Assembly: GCA_002633005.1 (NCBI GenBank)
Contig: NMRA01000298.1
Location: 235,887 to 299,886, forward strand
Direction: 5' to 3'
Length of the DNA: 64,000 nucleotides
From: Phoronis australis
Taxonomy: Eukaryota > Phoronida > Phoronidae
Made by a program: the position numbers and the translations under genes. Under the pieces are notes generated by a model. The model did not search any database. It worked only from the letters and a program-made list of their open reading frames with translations, and was not told where the DNA came from. This document shows positions 1 to 11,870 of this stretch, one piece after another; position 1 is the first letter of the stretch; each line of letters starts with the position of its first letter.

Positions 1-256
1 TTATAATGAAGTAAAACTAGTTCCGATAATTTGTGCTCGCACCTCGTGAAAGAAAAACATGAAACAGTTCATCGGCGAAATAAGAAACTGGCCAATAGGT
101 GACGCTATATTTCACGGAGCCGAAAGCCGACGCATAAGATCGCTTCAGAACTTTAGCTGCTGAATAACGGCACATCGCCAATTTTTCCAACACCGTTAAA
201 TAATTTAGTTTACTGAAGGAAGACTGTAGTTTTTGATAACACCAATTTCGTGACAT
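1..256 (-). repeat. Dispersed family R1, copy 1 (cut by window edge)
   Basis: Minus-strand copy; shares with the copy at 2.0 kb the words GCGTCGGCTTTCGG, GTCACCTATTGGC and AAATTATCGGA. Confidence 0.6.
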
Positions 257-903
257 ATTTTATCTTCCCACTTGTTTACCAACTTTGGCGCAAAGTTGTA
301 TACATGTATCTTTTATAGAGCTTTGTTCCAGTGCTACCCTAAACCCACCTAGAAGACACATTTTCATGTAAGTTAGCCAAAGTTTATTTCATTGACCACG
401 CTTGCTATTAGGTTTAAGGCCTCGGACACGTGTGACAACCTGTAGTGGTTGGCGACTTCGTAAGTTCTTGCAGTATTGAGTAGGAAAAATGCAAGATGAC
501 TAAGGCTACGCAAGAAGTTTAGCTACCATATTCAGACAAGTCAGCAGATTGTCTGATCCTAAAAACTACGGAAACACACGCTGCAATAAAACGACTTGCT
601 GTTTTATGTGCAGACAAAAGTGAGCAAAATAAAGATTGTGTAAATATTAACAAAAAACGCGTGATTAAGTCGACAATGTTGATGGTACCTTGACGTTGGA
701 CAGAGGTCAAACTTGGTTAAAAAATTGCGAAGACAAAAGTTAGCCACAATTCTTCGCAGCGTTTGCAAGAGTCTTTCCAAGATATCGTCATGTATTATAA
801 GCAAAACACTTGAGTTCTACTCTCGAATACATGGCATTATTGACAGGGCCGAGGACGCTGCATCAGAAAATGTCCCTTGTGTTTCATACAAACTCTATCT
901 TAC

Positions 904-1015
904 CGACGCAGACTCCCACATTTTTAGTACAGTCTTTCGTACAAGCCTGGTCTCCACTTGCGCAGTTGGCGTTAGCGCACTCGCTGCTTGTGTCCTCTTT
1001 GTTGTTGATGTTTCC
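904..1015 (-). CDS. Gene C exon 2: short Cys-rich module
   Basis: Same length, phase and cysteine spacing as exon 2 of genes A and B; acceptor CAG, donor GTAAGA. Confidence 0.75.
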
Positions 1016-1776
1016 CTGAAAACAAGAAAGGTTTATGTCTACAATTTACGTGACTATAATAAACATGTTTTGGAGGAAACGTTAATACCAGTTATCTCAC
1101 GCTTTTGATTGACTTCCCATTTTCGCTAAGTTTTTTTCCTACGCAGCTTGATTTAGGGTGTTTGGGGGTGTTTAGGGTGTTTGGGGGTGTTTAGGGTGTT
1201 GCCACTACGAGCACAACCATAAATTAAAAATCTGTTGAGATCAGTTTTTCCAGGGATATTTTGCAACGACAGTTGTAGTTGATAGTGCGTAAATTAAAAA
1301 AAAAAACGACAATAGCGTTTATCGAGTCACACGAACACTCGCTACCCGACAATTACTGTGTGTATTTGAAGACCGAAACGTTCCAGATATATAACACATA
1401 CTCTGTCTGATTCAAAGTTGCCGATTCTTATCCTTCTCCTAGTATTCCCGCCCTCAGTCCCGCTTTGCCCTCTTGACTCCATCTGGTGGTAGCTTTCCTG
1501 GGAGAAGTAACACATTGCAGTATCTTCTTCGTAATAAGCCGAGATGCAAGCTGAATCTCTCCTGCAGTACACCGCACATTCCAAGTGGCTTCTAATGCCA
1601 CTTTTTTTCCTATAGAGTTTCGGTGAAAACGAACCAGATATATTCGAAATAGCAGCAGTAAATCCAGGCCTTAACGCAGAGCAGGTGTCGATTGTTTCGG
1701 CAAATAATGTTTCGGAAACAGACCCGCAAACAAAGCAGATAAAAATAGCTGCGATAATGATGCAACGTGTCTTCAT
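904..1776 (-). CDS. Gene C: 5' end of a third paralogue (exons 1-2; rest off left edge)
   Basis: Exon 1 (1776-1402) encodes a signal peptide (MKTRCIIIAAIFICFVCGS) and a PAN/apple-like domain with LECAVYCRRDSACISAYYEE and ESYHQMESRG; exon 2 (1015-904) encodes the Cys-rich module with SSECANANCASGDQACTKDC. Exon 1 ends in phase 0 at GTATGT, exon 2 is 112 bp with donor GTAAGA, both as in gene A. The start at 1776 gives a better signal peptide than the in-frame ATG at 1809. Exon 3 is not found between 1 and 903, so the gene continues beyond the window. An AG at about 1,812-1,813 hints at a 5' noncoding exon. Confidence 0.8.
1152..1199 (+). repeat. Short G-rich tandem repeat
   Basis: Two and a half copies of the 19-bp unit TTTAGGGTGTTTGGGGGTG in intron 1 of gene C. 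Confidence 0.85.
1402..1776 (-). CDS. Gene C exon 1: signal peptide and PAN/apple-like domain
   Basis: A 375-bp coding part aligned over its length with gene A exon 1, sharing TLF, RPGFTA, GIRS, LECAVYCRR, SAYYEED and IRIGNFESDR. Confidence 0.8.
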
Positions 1777-2004
1777 CTTACTGTAGGCAACGAAAATATG
1801 AGGTGTCAACCTGCAATTAACTAAAATATTTCACGTTCACACAATACTGTTATTGATCAGCGATAAGATTGGTACATCGAGTAGTAACCTGCATCGATTA
1901 TTCGTTGAATGTACAGCAGGGTCAGATTGATCTTGAGCTGGTGTAGCCTTGGTATAAAGTTGTATACTAAATATACAGCTTTGCGTCGATGTGGGCAAAC
2001 ATGG

Positions 2005-2660
2005 CCAGATAGAAATGACGCAAAATTAGTATCATTAAAAACTACACACTTATTTGAGTAAATAAATTATTTTCTGGTTTTTGAAAAAGTTGAGGCTCTA
2101 CCGTTATTCTGCTACTAAGGTTATGGAGCGATCTTCTGCGTCGGCTTTCGGCGCCATGAATTATTACGTCACCTATTGGCTAGTTTCTTTTTTGCCGATT
2201 CTTCAATCAACTGTTGGACTTTCACGAGGGTGCGAACACGTCACAACAAATTATCGGATCTGGTTTCATTTCATTATAAGTTTTTTAGAATTTTGATACC
2301 CATAAATCAAATTTCAGTAAAAATTTTGCTGCTGCCGAGCTATCATCATTTCCCGAGAGATGTTGCAAAAATTTACAAAATGGCACTGCGCGTGTCACGA
2401 GCGTAGAGTTTTCAGACGCTGGCATAACTTTTCTTTGTTAGACATTTATCAAATGAAACGGCTATAACGGGCAACGTGAGTGTCGTTTAATTTCCAGGTT
2501 TTGCATGCACCCCGTCCGGTCTTAGCTCTACATGTTGATACAGGTTTTACGGCAAGTTGACGAGCAGAACTACTCTAGCTGCGAGCAACTTCGGGGTCTC
2601 TGGGAGAAAAACACAATGGTACATGTACCTAGCTGTATTTTGACGATAGTCTTTATACAG
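2005..2660 (+). repeat. Dispersed family R1, copy 2
   Basis: About 650 bp, from CGCAAAATTAGTATCATTAAAAA to ACGATAGTCTTTATACAGCT. It sits directly upstream of gene C, about 230 bp from its first exon. No convincing reading frame. Confidence 0.6.
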
Positions 2661-4906
2661 CTTGCTGGCTGGCTGGAGCAAAGATAGTTAAAGTGGTTTA
2701 CGTTAGAGACTGGTGATTGGTTATCCACAATTCTGGGGCCGACATAGCTTGAGAGACAATGCAAAGAATTGAAGTGATGTTTTCGGTATTGTACAAACGA
2801 GTCACGTCTGCGTTGCGAGTTTGGTATATAAATGAGTTCCACGCGCAAAATAATAAATTGAAAGCACAATAAAAGGGGGATGCCTTAAAAAGTGTTTTCT
2901 ATCACTTTAGACCAAGTAGTCACCCTTGAAAATAGCAAGTTCAGTTTTTAATTCTGGCACTGGGCGGATGAGGTGTCTAAAATCACTAATGAAGTCATAG
3001 GTTCGAACACAGTGTGTTCAGAAGTTCACAGCACGCTTCCTGGTGTCAGCTCATCGCTTAACCTCATCGCTTTACTGCCCTAAATCATCAAAATTTGATG
3101 CTAAACCTTTATGAATACGTTGAGTTTTTAAACAAAAGAGTTGTTTTATTTCGTTGTTGCGGATTTATAAAAGTTTTGAACGCCTAGCACAGTAGCCTAC
3201 AAAGATCGGTTGGCCAGCTTACCGAGGTTGGAGGGCAGCTTGGATCATTTTTGGTGATAAATTAGAAGTATTCTTCCGTGATATTCAGACATGAGAGCAT
3301 AGCCGTGTGTTGTCATTTTAGGCTTATGGATTGTTCACTAGGTCTAAAGCCCAGTAAACGTTATTAAGTGTAACTGAGTGACTCGGAACCCGATTGGGAC
3401 GTATCGCCAGGATCTGTTGTACTTGGCTCATGCAGGGCCCATGAAGGTCCAGGTATTGTTTAACTTGGGAAATCCATGCGACACGCGTAAGCGCGTCGTA
3501 TGGTTGTCACCATTGTTTTCCTTTGGTGCGTCCTAGTTGGTTATACATGTAACAATTCAGGTAACAGGGATTTCGTACCTTGGGTGCAAATCATTCGGTT
3601 ACCGATAAATGCTTACAGTCATCTCTATTACAAGAAAGAAAAAAGTGAACAATGGATACGCATACATGTACATGTAACTACCGATATCTATGCGACAAGT
3701 TCGCGTCCTAAAGGGTAGTTTCACGTATGTCAGATTTACTTTAGCATTAATAAAACTAAAGCTGCGTTTGACCCGTATTAGCCTAGATTTAAGTATGATA
3801 AGGATATTGGACCTTTAACTGTATGTAAAACGTGTCTTTTGTGTCACTTTGTAGGGAAGCCGACATTAGCTATCTCCGATTCCAGCTTTTGCTAAACCAT
3901 TTAGTCCTAACGATTTTGTTATATGTTTAAGGGCATTTCGTGACAATATAAGCGGAAACCAGTACATTGGTACTTATTGGCAATGATTAGTCATTCCACG
4001 CCTTTTTAAACAGACCAGCTGAAATGAAGGCTTTTGTTGAATTCCTTACATTGATTGGCCAGTTTTTGTCAATTCAGTTTGACCAGAGATCAATATTGCA
4101 CCACATTGTCCACATGCTGATGATTGACCACATGTTTCAAGCGAGTCACGGGAGTGTATGCCGTTGAATGATGTCAATAATGTTAAAAACAGTTTCTTAC
4201 TGTACATCATTTTAATTTCAAAAAGTACCAATGGGTGTTCATTGGTGATTTCTTTAAGTTTTGATATTTTGTTGTTGCCAATTATGAATCGGAATGAAAA
4301 AAGCGAGAATCTCCAAATGTTTTTTCCGCTACAGCCACCTAAACGCAGGTTTCTTGATTTTCTAATTTCGGTGTACATTGTAATTATAAGCTTAGCTTTT
4401 GATTTCAGCACAAAATGTAATACCGTTTTTTTAATCGATTTGTTTTGATACACATTATTTCTTCAGCGAAATAAATAATAGATGTCCACCAAATTTACTT
4501 TGGAGCAATTTCACTTCAAACAACATCACATGAGCCTTCCCAATATACCACGATTATCCCCAATTCACTAGAGGTTACGTTGTTGCAAATTAGTGAAATA
4601 ATTTAAAAGGGGACTGTAGTCAAAATAATGTTGCAGTTAATCGGTTCTAACATACAAATAAAACTCACATTTGCCTGACTTGCGTGCCAAACTAAAGCCA
4701 ATTCGAATTCATGGTCAAAACACTGAATTCTGAAAGCGATCACTGATTGGCTGTTGTGTCAGTGACGTGAACGGCGGGGTATCGGCTGTTTTACACATCC
4801 ATTGCTTATGTCATATTTGAAGAGTTTACATGGTAATTTATCATTGTATCAATCGTCCTTATTTCTTATTTTTTATTGTTTGCCACAGTGCTGTAAAAGG
4901 TTCGCT
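2661..4906. other. Region with no recognised gene
   Basis: Upstream of gene C, beyond R1 copy 2. AT-rich, only short open frames with no recognisable domain. Some may be promoter of gene C, but nothing specific is visible. Confidence 0.5.
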
Positions 4907-5014
4907 ATGCCTTTTTGTATGGCACCTGGTTGCTCAAACTCTTCGAAAAAGGCGTCTTCTAAAGGGATGGTCATCGCATACCATCGCCGGGTTACCCAAG
5001 CCTTGGCCCAAAGC
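4907..5014 (+). pseudogene. THAP zinc-finger fragment with probable frameshift
   Basis: Encodes MPFCMAPGCSNSSKKASSKG, which looks like the start of a THAP domain (C-x4-C plus conserved C-S-N). After AYHR the expected L-P-K-P continues in another frame (GLPKPWPK), so a frameshift is likely. THAP domains occur in P-element-type transposases and in host genes. The rest of the domain is not found. Not certain at this length. Confidence 0.4.
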
Positions 5015-5159
5015 TCAGTGTAGATATGGGCCTACAGGTTTTAGCCGATATGGGTAAAAAATGTACAAATAAAATCTGACTCAAATAAATGTCCTTAAAA
5101 CTAAGTCATCCTTGAGTAAACCTAGGAACCAGGTTCCTAGAGTAAACTAACTTCTGTAT

Positions 5160-5805
5160 TTACCGGTGTTGGAAATGTTAGCGATCGTTCATCGGCTGGT
5201 GCTAGTAAAATTGTGATGTGTTTTCTTGAGTCGGCTTTTTGCGATTACGTCACCTGACCTTTACCAGTTTCTTTTCCCCCTGATTCTTTTATCATGTGTT
5301 CGTCGCTGACGGTACCTAGGTTGCGTACATGTTATAACAAATTATCGGAGCTTGTTTCATTTTGTTTCAAGTTTTTAGTATTTTTACACCAGCAAACCGA
5401 ATTTTAGAACAACCTTGGTGCTGCGAAGCTGTTATCATGTCCCGAAAGACGTCTCAAATTTTTATGAAATGGCGCGTGCGCCGTGTCACGAGCGTGCTGT
5501 TCTTGAAACGGACGACACACTTCTTTGTTAAAAAGGCGGCAAATTATGCTACCAAAGGACGTTTATTTGATTGTTTTCCACTTAAACGGCTGCAACGAAC
5601 AATGGAAGTGTCGGGTGACTATATCAGATTTTGCATGCGCCCCCGCCGGTCCGTTAGCTTTATATGTTGATGTAGCCTAAGTTTTACGACGAGGTGACGA
5701 GCATAACTGAGTCAACTATACCCGGGTAGTCAACGGCTGTCTGAAATTTCGGGGTTAACGGAGCTCAACACACAGTGGTACGATAGTCTTCATACAGCTA
5801 CAGTA
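5160..5805 (+). repeat. Dispersed family R1, copy 3
   Basis: Aligns with copy 2 in order (AAATTATCGGAGCTTG, CACGAGCGT, TTTTGCATGCGCCC, GATAGTCTTCATACAGCT). Confidence 0.6.
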
Positions 5806-6433
5806 GGTAACCTACCAACCCTTCAAGTTTACAGAGCTGCCGGAGTATTGGCTGACAGCTGGCTGACTGGATGGCTAGAGTCCACATTGCCCTCGGCGCA
5901 GTCACTGGCACCAGTTGCACCGGCAAATGTTCGTCTGACGATGACGATGACTGGGTATCCCTTTGTGTTGCCTCGGCTTAAACAGGTATCCCTGGTGACC
6001 CGACATTTCACACTAAAATTTCTTATTCCGACAATATGAAGAACGCTAATTGATTGCACGCTAACACAGGACAGTGACTTTGCCCCCGCCAAATACGTCA
6101 CGAGACTAAGCAGCGCTCCAAGCCGGTAAATTTTTTAGCTTCTTTAGAGAATATAAGTTTAATTTTTGGTGTTGAATTATTTGTGAAATTAATCAACAAT
6201 TCATAGAAAACTATCCAGAATTTATTCAGAATAAATTACAGTTCCCTTTTAAGATGTAGGACAATAAATTTTGCCTTTAACAAATTTAAAATAGCCGTTT
6301 GGATTGAGTCACAAGTAATCAGTTCACTTGGACTTGCCTATTGTTCAATACGATTCTATTATGAGCTTTTACGTCGCAAGGTAATATTAGATGCCTTAAT
6401 AGGACGAAGTTGAAGTAATATAGCCATTTTCTA

Positions 6434-7030
6434 TGATGGGCCGTTGGGGGGAAAGTGTCGCTGGAAAAATACGAGCGTAATTGTGTACATTACGCCGTTA
6501 TTTTCGCCGTTATTTACACCGTAAAATTAAGAGCGTAATTTAATTCTTTACGGCGTAAAATTACGCTCTTATTTAGTTTAAAATCTTAGCCAATGACGTT
6601 GGGTTTTACAATCCACGATCGCGCGCGCTCATGGAAATACTTATTTACTGACGAATTTCATGTCTACGATACGAGCGCTGAATCATGGAAGATCAAATCG
6701 CTGCTGCCATGTCAGCGATTGTACAAGAACGAGCTGCCCAGCAACAGTCGTGTATGTTAAGTCATCACCGATTGGTTTCAATTTGGAACGTTTTAAAGTT
6801 ATTTTACGAGAGTAAGTTACTGCGACATTTCCCCTTTTTAATTTACGGGCGTAATTTTACTGCAACACCTTTGCAATTTAACTTACGCTCGTAATACGAG
6901 CGTAATTTTACGGCGAATCTTTTCCCCATTTAATTTACGAGCGTAAGTGTACGGCGATACTCCTGCAATTTAATTTACGCTCGTACATAATTATATTTTA
7001 CGGCGACACTTTCCCTTCCACGGCCCACCA
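6434..7030. mobile_element. Inverted-repeat element with TA duplication and internal repeats
   Basis: Ends are imperfect inverted repeats of about 35 bp (TGATGGGCCGTTGG... and, reversed, TGGTGGGCCGTGG..., both followed by GGGAAAGTGTCGC). TA flanks both sides (6,432-6,433 and 7,031-7,032). The interior repeats TACGAGCGTAA and TTTACGGCGA in both orientations; the central 6,590-6,780 is different and unrecognised. A nonautonomous Tc1/mariner-type element is likely. Confidence 0.7.
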
Positions 7031-7300
7031 TAATTCTTAAGTTAAAGAATCTGTTATTTGAAAGCAAACAATTTAGGTGAGTTCATGCCATAAAAATGTC
7101 ACTGCTTTAAAGCTTTTTGGCTAATCGGGTCGAACCATTAATTTGCGTTTATTACCGATAATACAGATAACATAGGAGTATCGGACTATACCCTATAGTC
7201 GAGAAAACTAACAAAGATTCAAATCGAAAGCAAGTAATGGTGAGATAAAAACGCATTTGTTAAGTACTATTCACACCGCCAAACAATATGCCAACTCAGC

Positions 7301-7306
7301 TTTATT
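7301..7306 (-). promoter_or_regulatory. Relic polyadenylation signal of the decayed copy
   Basis: AATAAA on the minus strand 160 bp past the relic stop, matching the spacing in gene A. Confidence 0.45.
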
Positions 7307-7465
7307 AAACTAAACTCTTAACAACTCATATACATTTCCAATTAGGTAACAAGAGAGACGGAATCGAGTAACAGCCAACTGTGAGGGATGCAGTCAAACG
7401 TTATGTTTATCCGTAAGGTCAATATAAGGAGAGCATTTGCGTCACTTTCTCAAACTGCACGTGCG

Positions 7466-7611
7466 TTAGTTTACGGTGAAGACTTCGCTGACTACCAGAC
7501 GAAAGCTAGAATCTCAGCAGGTTTGAGCGTCGTTGTAGCTGTAACCTGGACACGTCTGTGCGTATAGCCGTATATTGTAGCTTTCTGCTCGAAAGTCGCA
7601 CAACCCGCCAA
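7466..7611 (-). pseudogene. Relic exon 12 with one nonsense codon
   Basis: Still 146 bp with the terminal TAA in place. It encodes ESYNIRLYAQTCPGYSYND, then AQTC followed by TGA where gene A has the Trp codon TGG, then RLVVSEVFTVN. Confidence 0.83.
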
Positions 7612-9624
7612 CTGAAAAAGATGTAGCCATCAGATGTGCATATCATGGTGAAAATCAAAGGCTCGTCCCTCGTTATCTTAAGCTCATGGAGGATGTAGCC
7701 GAATATCTACAATACCATCAATTTTAACGTAGGAAATGTCTACATTTTCTGAAAATAGAAAACCGGATTTTTACCAATCTGCCATTAGCTTAGTGACGTC
7801 ATAATTTATATTTAGTAAAATTTAGCAAAGAGGACGATACTATGATAGCAAAATAACGGTATCAATAACTTGATTACAGTGATATTTACTGTCAAGATGA
7901 GATCTCAGAAACCCTGTTTAACGTTTTTAAATTGCCATTTGTTTTCGTTCCCGATGCAAAATCTGATCTTTTTCATAAAAATAGTAAACGTGTTGATATC
8001 TCTTCATGCAAAAGCAGAAGATTTTAAGTACATTTTCTACCACATCTTAGAAGAACAGTGCATTTTTCTAGAATTCTAATTAACCGTCAGCCAATACATG
8101 AACCCGTATATATACTAAATTAACAGGCCTTGGCAGGGGGATCATCGGCCTACCTCATCAGTTGTTACGAAAGCTATTGTAATCAACAGACGTATGGTTT
8201 GCTTAGTAACATTTTCGTATTAACAAGTAACCATGACCAAAGCTATATCAACACAGTGTCACTAAATACCCGTTTCAACTACAGACAATTACTCCAGTGA
8301 CGCTGTAGGATTACACTTTCCCTGTCCAGCTACACTATAATTAATCCCAGTGAAGACTGAATGATTTCCAATGACGTTCACCTTCACCAATTTAATGGTC
8401 ATCACATTTGTAAACAACTTAATTAAAGAAGTCAATGTAGCTGGGCAAAGCACCTGAACGATAGTAGAACAAAGATTGTGAACTGTGCATTCGATGTGAG
8501 TTGAGAAGTAATGAAAAGTTTTCAGCTTAAGCAGACAATTAAGTATCTACGGAACAATTGCTCAGAATGAGAAGAAAGGTAGCTTAATGCGGTGAACCAA
8601 TGCATTAGGCATTTGACCACGAAAACTTGTTTCAAAGCCAGGGTAGGTGTGGCCAACCGGTGAGTGAAGCCTACCTCAGCACATGTTTGTTAAGTTACAA
8701 ATTTCAACAAAAATACAAATGCAATCTACTGAAACCCAGTAATTAGTTGATGACGGCACAAGTATTCATGTAAGCCCTGCAGTTGTATTGAGCTGGTCCA
8801 ATGACTCATACTAAAACATTCAAAATAGCGTGGACCCAGAACCATGACCTGAAAGTCTGCCAATGAAAAGACAGTGAAGGCAAAGGGTAGATGAAAACCA
8901 GGACCGAACTCTTTGTAAGCAAAAATCGATTCACATTCATGTAATTGCAATGTACATGTACGGCGTTTTGAAGGATAATTATGCTACCAAAAATTCAATT
9001 TAGGCTTATACACACAAAATGATTCGGTTCCCCACTTCTTCACAATAAGCACATCACCCGTGGTATGGTCCGTTATATAATTGGAAGGGCTTCCGCTTCA
9101 TTTAATCTATATATAGTGTTAAATACTATTATCAATTATACAGATGTTGTAATCAGCTTTAATCCTGCTGCAAACAGCGTTATTGATTTAAAGATCAAGG
9201 CGATGTGGTGACTCGATCATGTATGGATTTCGCATTAATTCAAAAAAATCACGCAGCGGCCTTGGCCACTTCAGACTATGTGAACTTATTTTTCCTCGGA
9301 AACTTTGGTTGGATACTCTACCTAAACAATGCTCAGCGAACTTTTCAATTAAAGCTTTTCTAAGACCCAGAGAATTCAGCCCACAGCACAAGTCAAAGCG
9401 TATAATAAGTCAGCGGCTGAAGGAACTAGCCAGAATGCCATAAGAGACTGATATTTTGCTGGCGAGTAAGAGGCATTGAACGATAAGCTTACATGAACAT
9501 GTAGCTTCCTGTCACTCGAGGTAGCTGACTGAGCGCGTAGTTCTTTATCTGTCTCCTGCCTTATTCAATGAAATATAATTGAACCAATTTTCAAATTTAT
9601 TAATGCAGAATTGATCGCACTTAC

Positions 9625-9850
9625 ACGACGAAGTATGGTGTTGGTTATCGTCGACATTCTCTGTTCTATGGAACTGTCCTTGGTAGACAATAGTAGCAAT
9701 TTTTGCAGGCGTTTAGCATTCAGCTCATTTAAAGTTCAGATACCAACGGGCGCAACAGGGAGAGCCGTGAGTTTACTAATATTGTCGTAAGTCACCGTTT
9801 TACAGAACAGATTGTAGACTTTGAGATGACTTCTAATAATAGGTGAACCA
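9625..9850 (-). pseudogene. Relic exon 11 with six stops, no indels
   Basis: Still exactly 226 bp with GTAAGT donor. Reading in the ancestral frame gives KSSQSLQSVL, NGDLRQY, CARWYLNFK, FHRTENVDDNQHHTS interrupted by six stop codons. Confidence 0.85.
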
Positions 9851-10076
9851 CTACGTGGAGTATATAAAAACACATACTCCTATAAGTAACATTACATTCA
9901 ACAATTTCTGGCAACGTAGGCCCATACTCCCCATAACCAAGTTGATGGGAACACCAGAGCAACTTCTACATCTTACTAGCAATTGCCAGTTAACCAAAGA
10001 CCAGAAAAACTTAGAAACTTGAGCAGCCTTCGTACAGCATATTAATTAAATCAGTTTTTGGCCACACTAAGATTAA

Positions 10077-10587
10077 AAACCGGACGATCTCCGCACAAAC
10101 TAAAAAGTCCATGTTAAATCAACGCTTCGTCTATTCATTAGATATCATCAGGATCGTATTGACAACAATTTAGGACCACGAGTGCCAACATACAGCTCAG
10201 GTAACATTCATAAAGTGAAGTGAGAGATACAGGGATTATAGTCATCACCATAGTTGCATTGACTTAGCAACAATCACCAAGCCAATTCAGTTACATTATC
10301 TGCAGCGAACTGTTACTGTACATTAAAGAGACATTGGCCATTCAAAACCAGCACGCCACTGATTCTCTGAATAACATGCAGTGCTCAGTGACCCTGCAAC
10401 TATGGTGATGACCAGCTACTGTCTATATTTCCCGTATCTTTCACTTCACTGTATGGATGTTACCTGAGCTTTATGTTGGCACTTGTTGTTCTAAATTGTT
10501 GTAAATTTGATCCTGGTGATGTCTAATGAATATACAAAACGTTGATTTAACAAGAACTCGTTTTATTTGTGCGGCGATCGTCCGGTT
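10077..10587. repeat. Long imperfect inverted repeat
   Basis: Left arm 10,077-10,258 and right arm 10,395-10,587 are reverse complements at roughly 80 percent by eye, both containing AACCGGACGAT, TTAAATCAACG, ACAACAATTTAG, CAGCTCAGGTAACAT-like tracts and CATCACCATAGTTGCA. The 136-bp spacer is unrelated. A foldback element or a long hairpin transcript source. Confidence 0.75.
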
Positions 10588-10659
10588 TCGTACAGTACAT
10601 GTATGTACATAGATAATGTATAGTTCTGTCAAGAGATCTACAAAATTTCGCAAAACTGT

Positions 10660-11180
10660 ACCGCCCTTTATACCACATGAACAGCCTGACATGGCCAATA
10701 CAACCGTTAAATAACCCATTTAGTTATCGTACCGACATTTATACCGTGTGAAAAATACGACGCACAATTTCAATAAAAACGACATTCATAATTCAGTTAA
10801 ATTGAACTGTCATTTGTCTCCTTTGTAAATCATCGATCTCCATATTAAATGCGTGTAACATGTCGTAGGCCATTGTTTGACTTGGCCTAGTAATCAGTAA
10901 CTAGCTGTAACCTACTTTATCCAACGATATTTTAACAGTGGAAGCTTAGCACCATGAGTTAAGTACCAAACTAGACTACAGTAGTTGCTGAAAACTTATT
11001 TTATAGATTCGCTGTATTTCGATTTTATTTAAAATTTCTTTTCACTTGGTTGTGAGTAAAAGCATTAATTTACGAAGAATAACTCGCCGTTTCTTATTAG
11101 GTCACGACTTCCGACCCCGTAGTTACAAAGCCGGAGCGAGTCGAGAAAGGTAGACCGGTTCATTTCAATTTTTTATCGTT
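10660..11180 (+). repeat. Diverged repeat, partner at 63.1-63.8 kb
   Basis: Shares with 63,100-63,780 the same ordered words, such as CCTGACATRGCCA, TGTGAAAAATA, AATTCAGTYAA and CTTCCGACCCC...GTCGA-AAAGGTAGA. Adjacent to one of the nested palindromes. Confidence 0.5.
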
Positions 11181-11181
11181 C

Positions 11182-11315
11182 GCGTGTTCTCCCGTAATCT
11201 ACATGTAGAGTCCTTGTGGCTTTGTAGAATTATCGCCTTCGGGGCTAATGCCTCTAGGGCGATAATTCTCCAAAACCCACTCGGGCTCTTTATGTAGATG
11301 ACGGGGGATAACGCC
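11182..11315. repeat. Nested palindrome with AGAATTATCGCC hairpin
   Basis: The core AGAATTATCGCC...GGGCGATAATTCT (11,226-11,269) is a hairpin, and outer arms around it (CCCGTAATCTACAT and ATGTAGATGACGGG) also pair, giving about 134 bp of near-palindrome. A related palindrome is at 62,531-62,640. Confidence 0.65.
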
Positions 11316-11359
11316 ATGTGTATGTATATGAATTACCATTAAAGGCAGGGATCATACAA

Positions 11360-11870
11360 ACTTCTGTCAATATGTAGAGCTGAGTGCATGAAAAAGTCTG
11401 GTTGTCAACCGACACTCACCTTGCCCGTTACAGCCGTTTAAGTAAAAAACATAACAAACTTCATTTTCTTGCTTACTTCTCCGCCTTTTGTTACAGATAA
11501 AAATATGTCGTCGCAGTAAACAGTACGCTCGTGACAAGCGCACTCGCCATTTTTTAAAAGTTTGCTACATCTCTTGTGCGGTGATGATAGCTCCGCAGCA
11601 GCAAAATTTGTTCTGAAATTCTGTTTGCTGATATCAAATTCTAATAACTTATTATGAAGTGAAACGAGCTCCGATAATTTGTTATGACGTGTACATGTAC
11701 GCAATCTTGTGAAAGAAGAACAGTTGATTGAAGAATTGGGAGAAAAAAAATGGCGTATTGGTAGCATAATAACGACAGAACACAAATTAACATCGGTAAA
11801 TAATGTAGCTTACTTAAGGAATAGTGCAGTTTTTAATGACACTAATTTTATGACAGATTTTTTCTGTTCA
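11360..11870 (-). repeat. Dispersed family R1, copy 4
   Basis: Minus-strand copy ending in GTTTTTAATGACACTAATTT; shares AAACGGCTGTAACGGGCAAG and AAATTATCGGAGCTCG with the others. Confidence 0.6.

Noticed and set aside
713-1108. 131-codon plus-strand open frame
   Set aside because: It is antisense to gene C exon 2, which has splice sites and paralogues; the plus-strand product has no recognisable features.
1152-1199. Telomeric repeat
   Set aside because: TTTAGGG-like words occur, but the unit is 19 bp with TTTGGGGG interspersed and fewer than three copies, inside an intron.
4046-4453. 135-codon minus-strand frame
   Set aside because: Biased AT-rich composition, overlapped by an equally long plus-strand frame; no domain or splice support.
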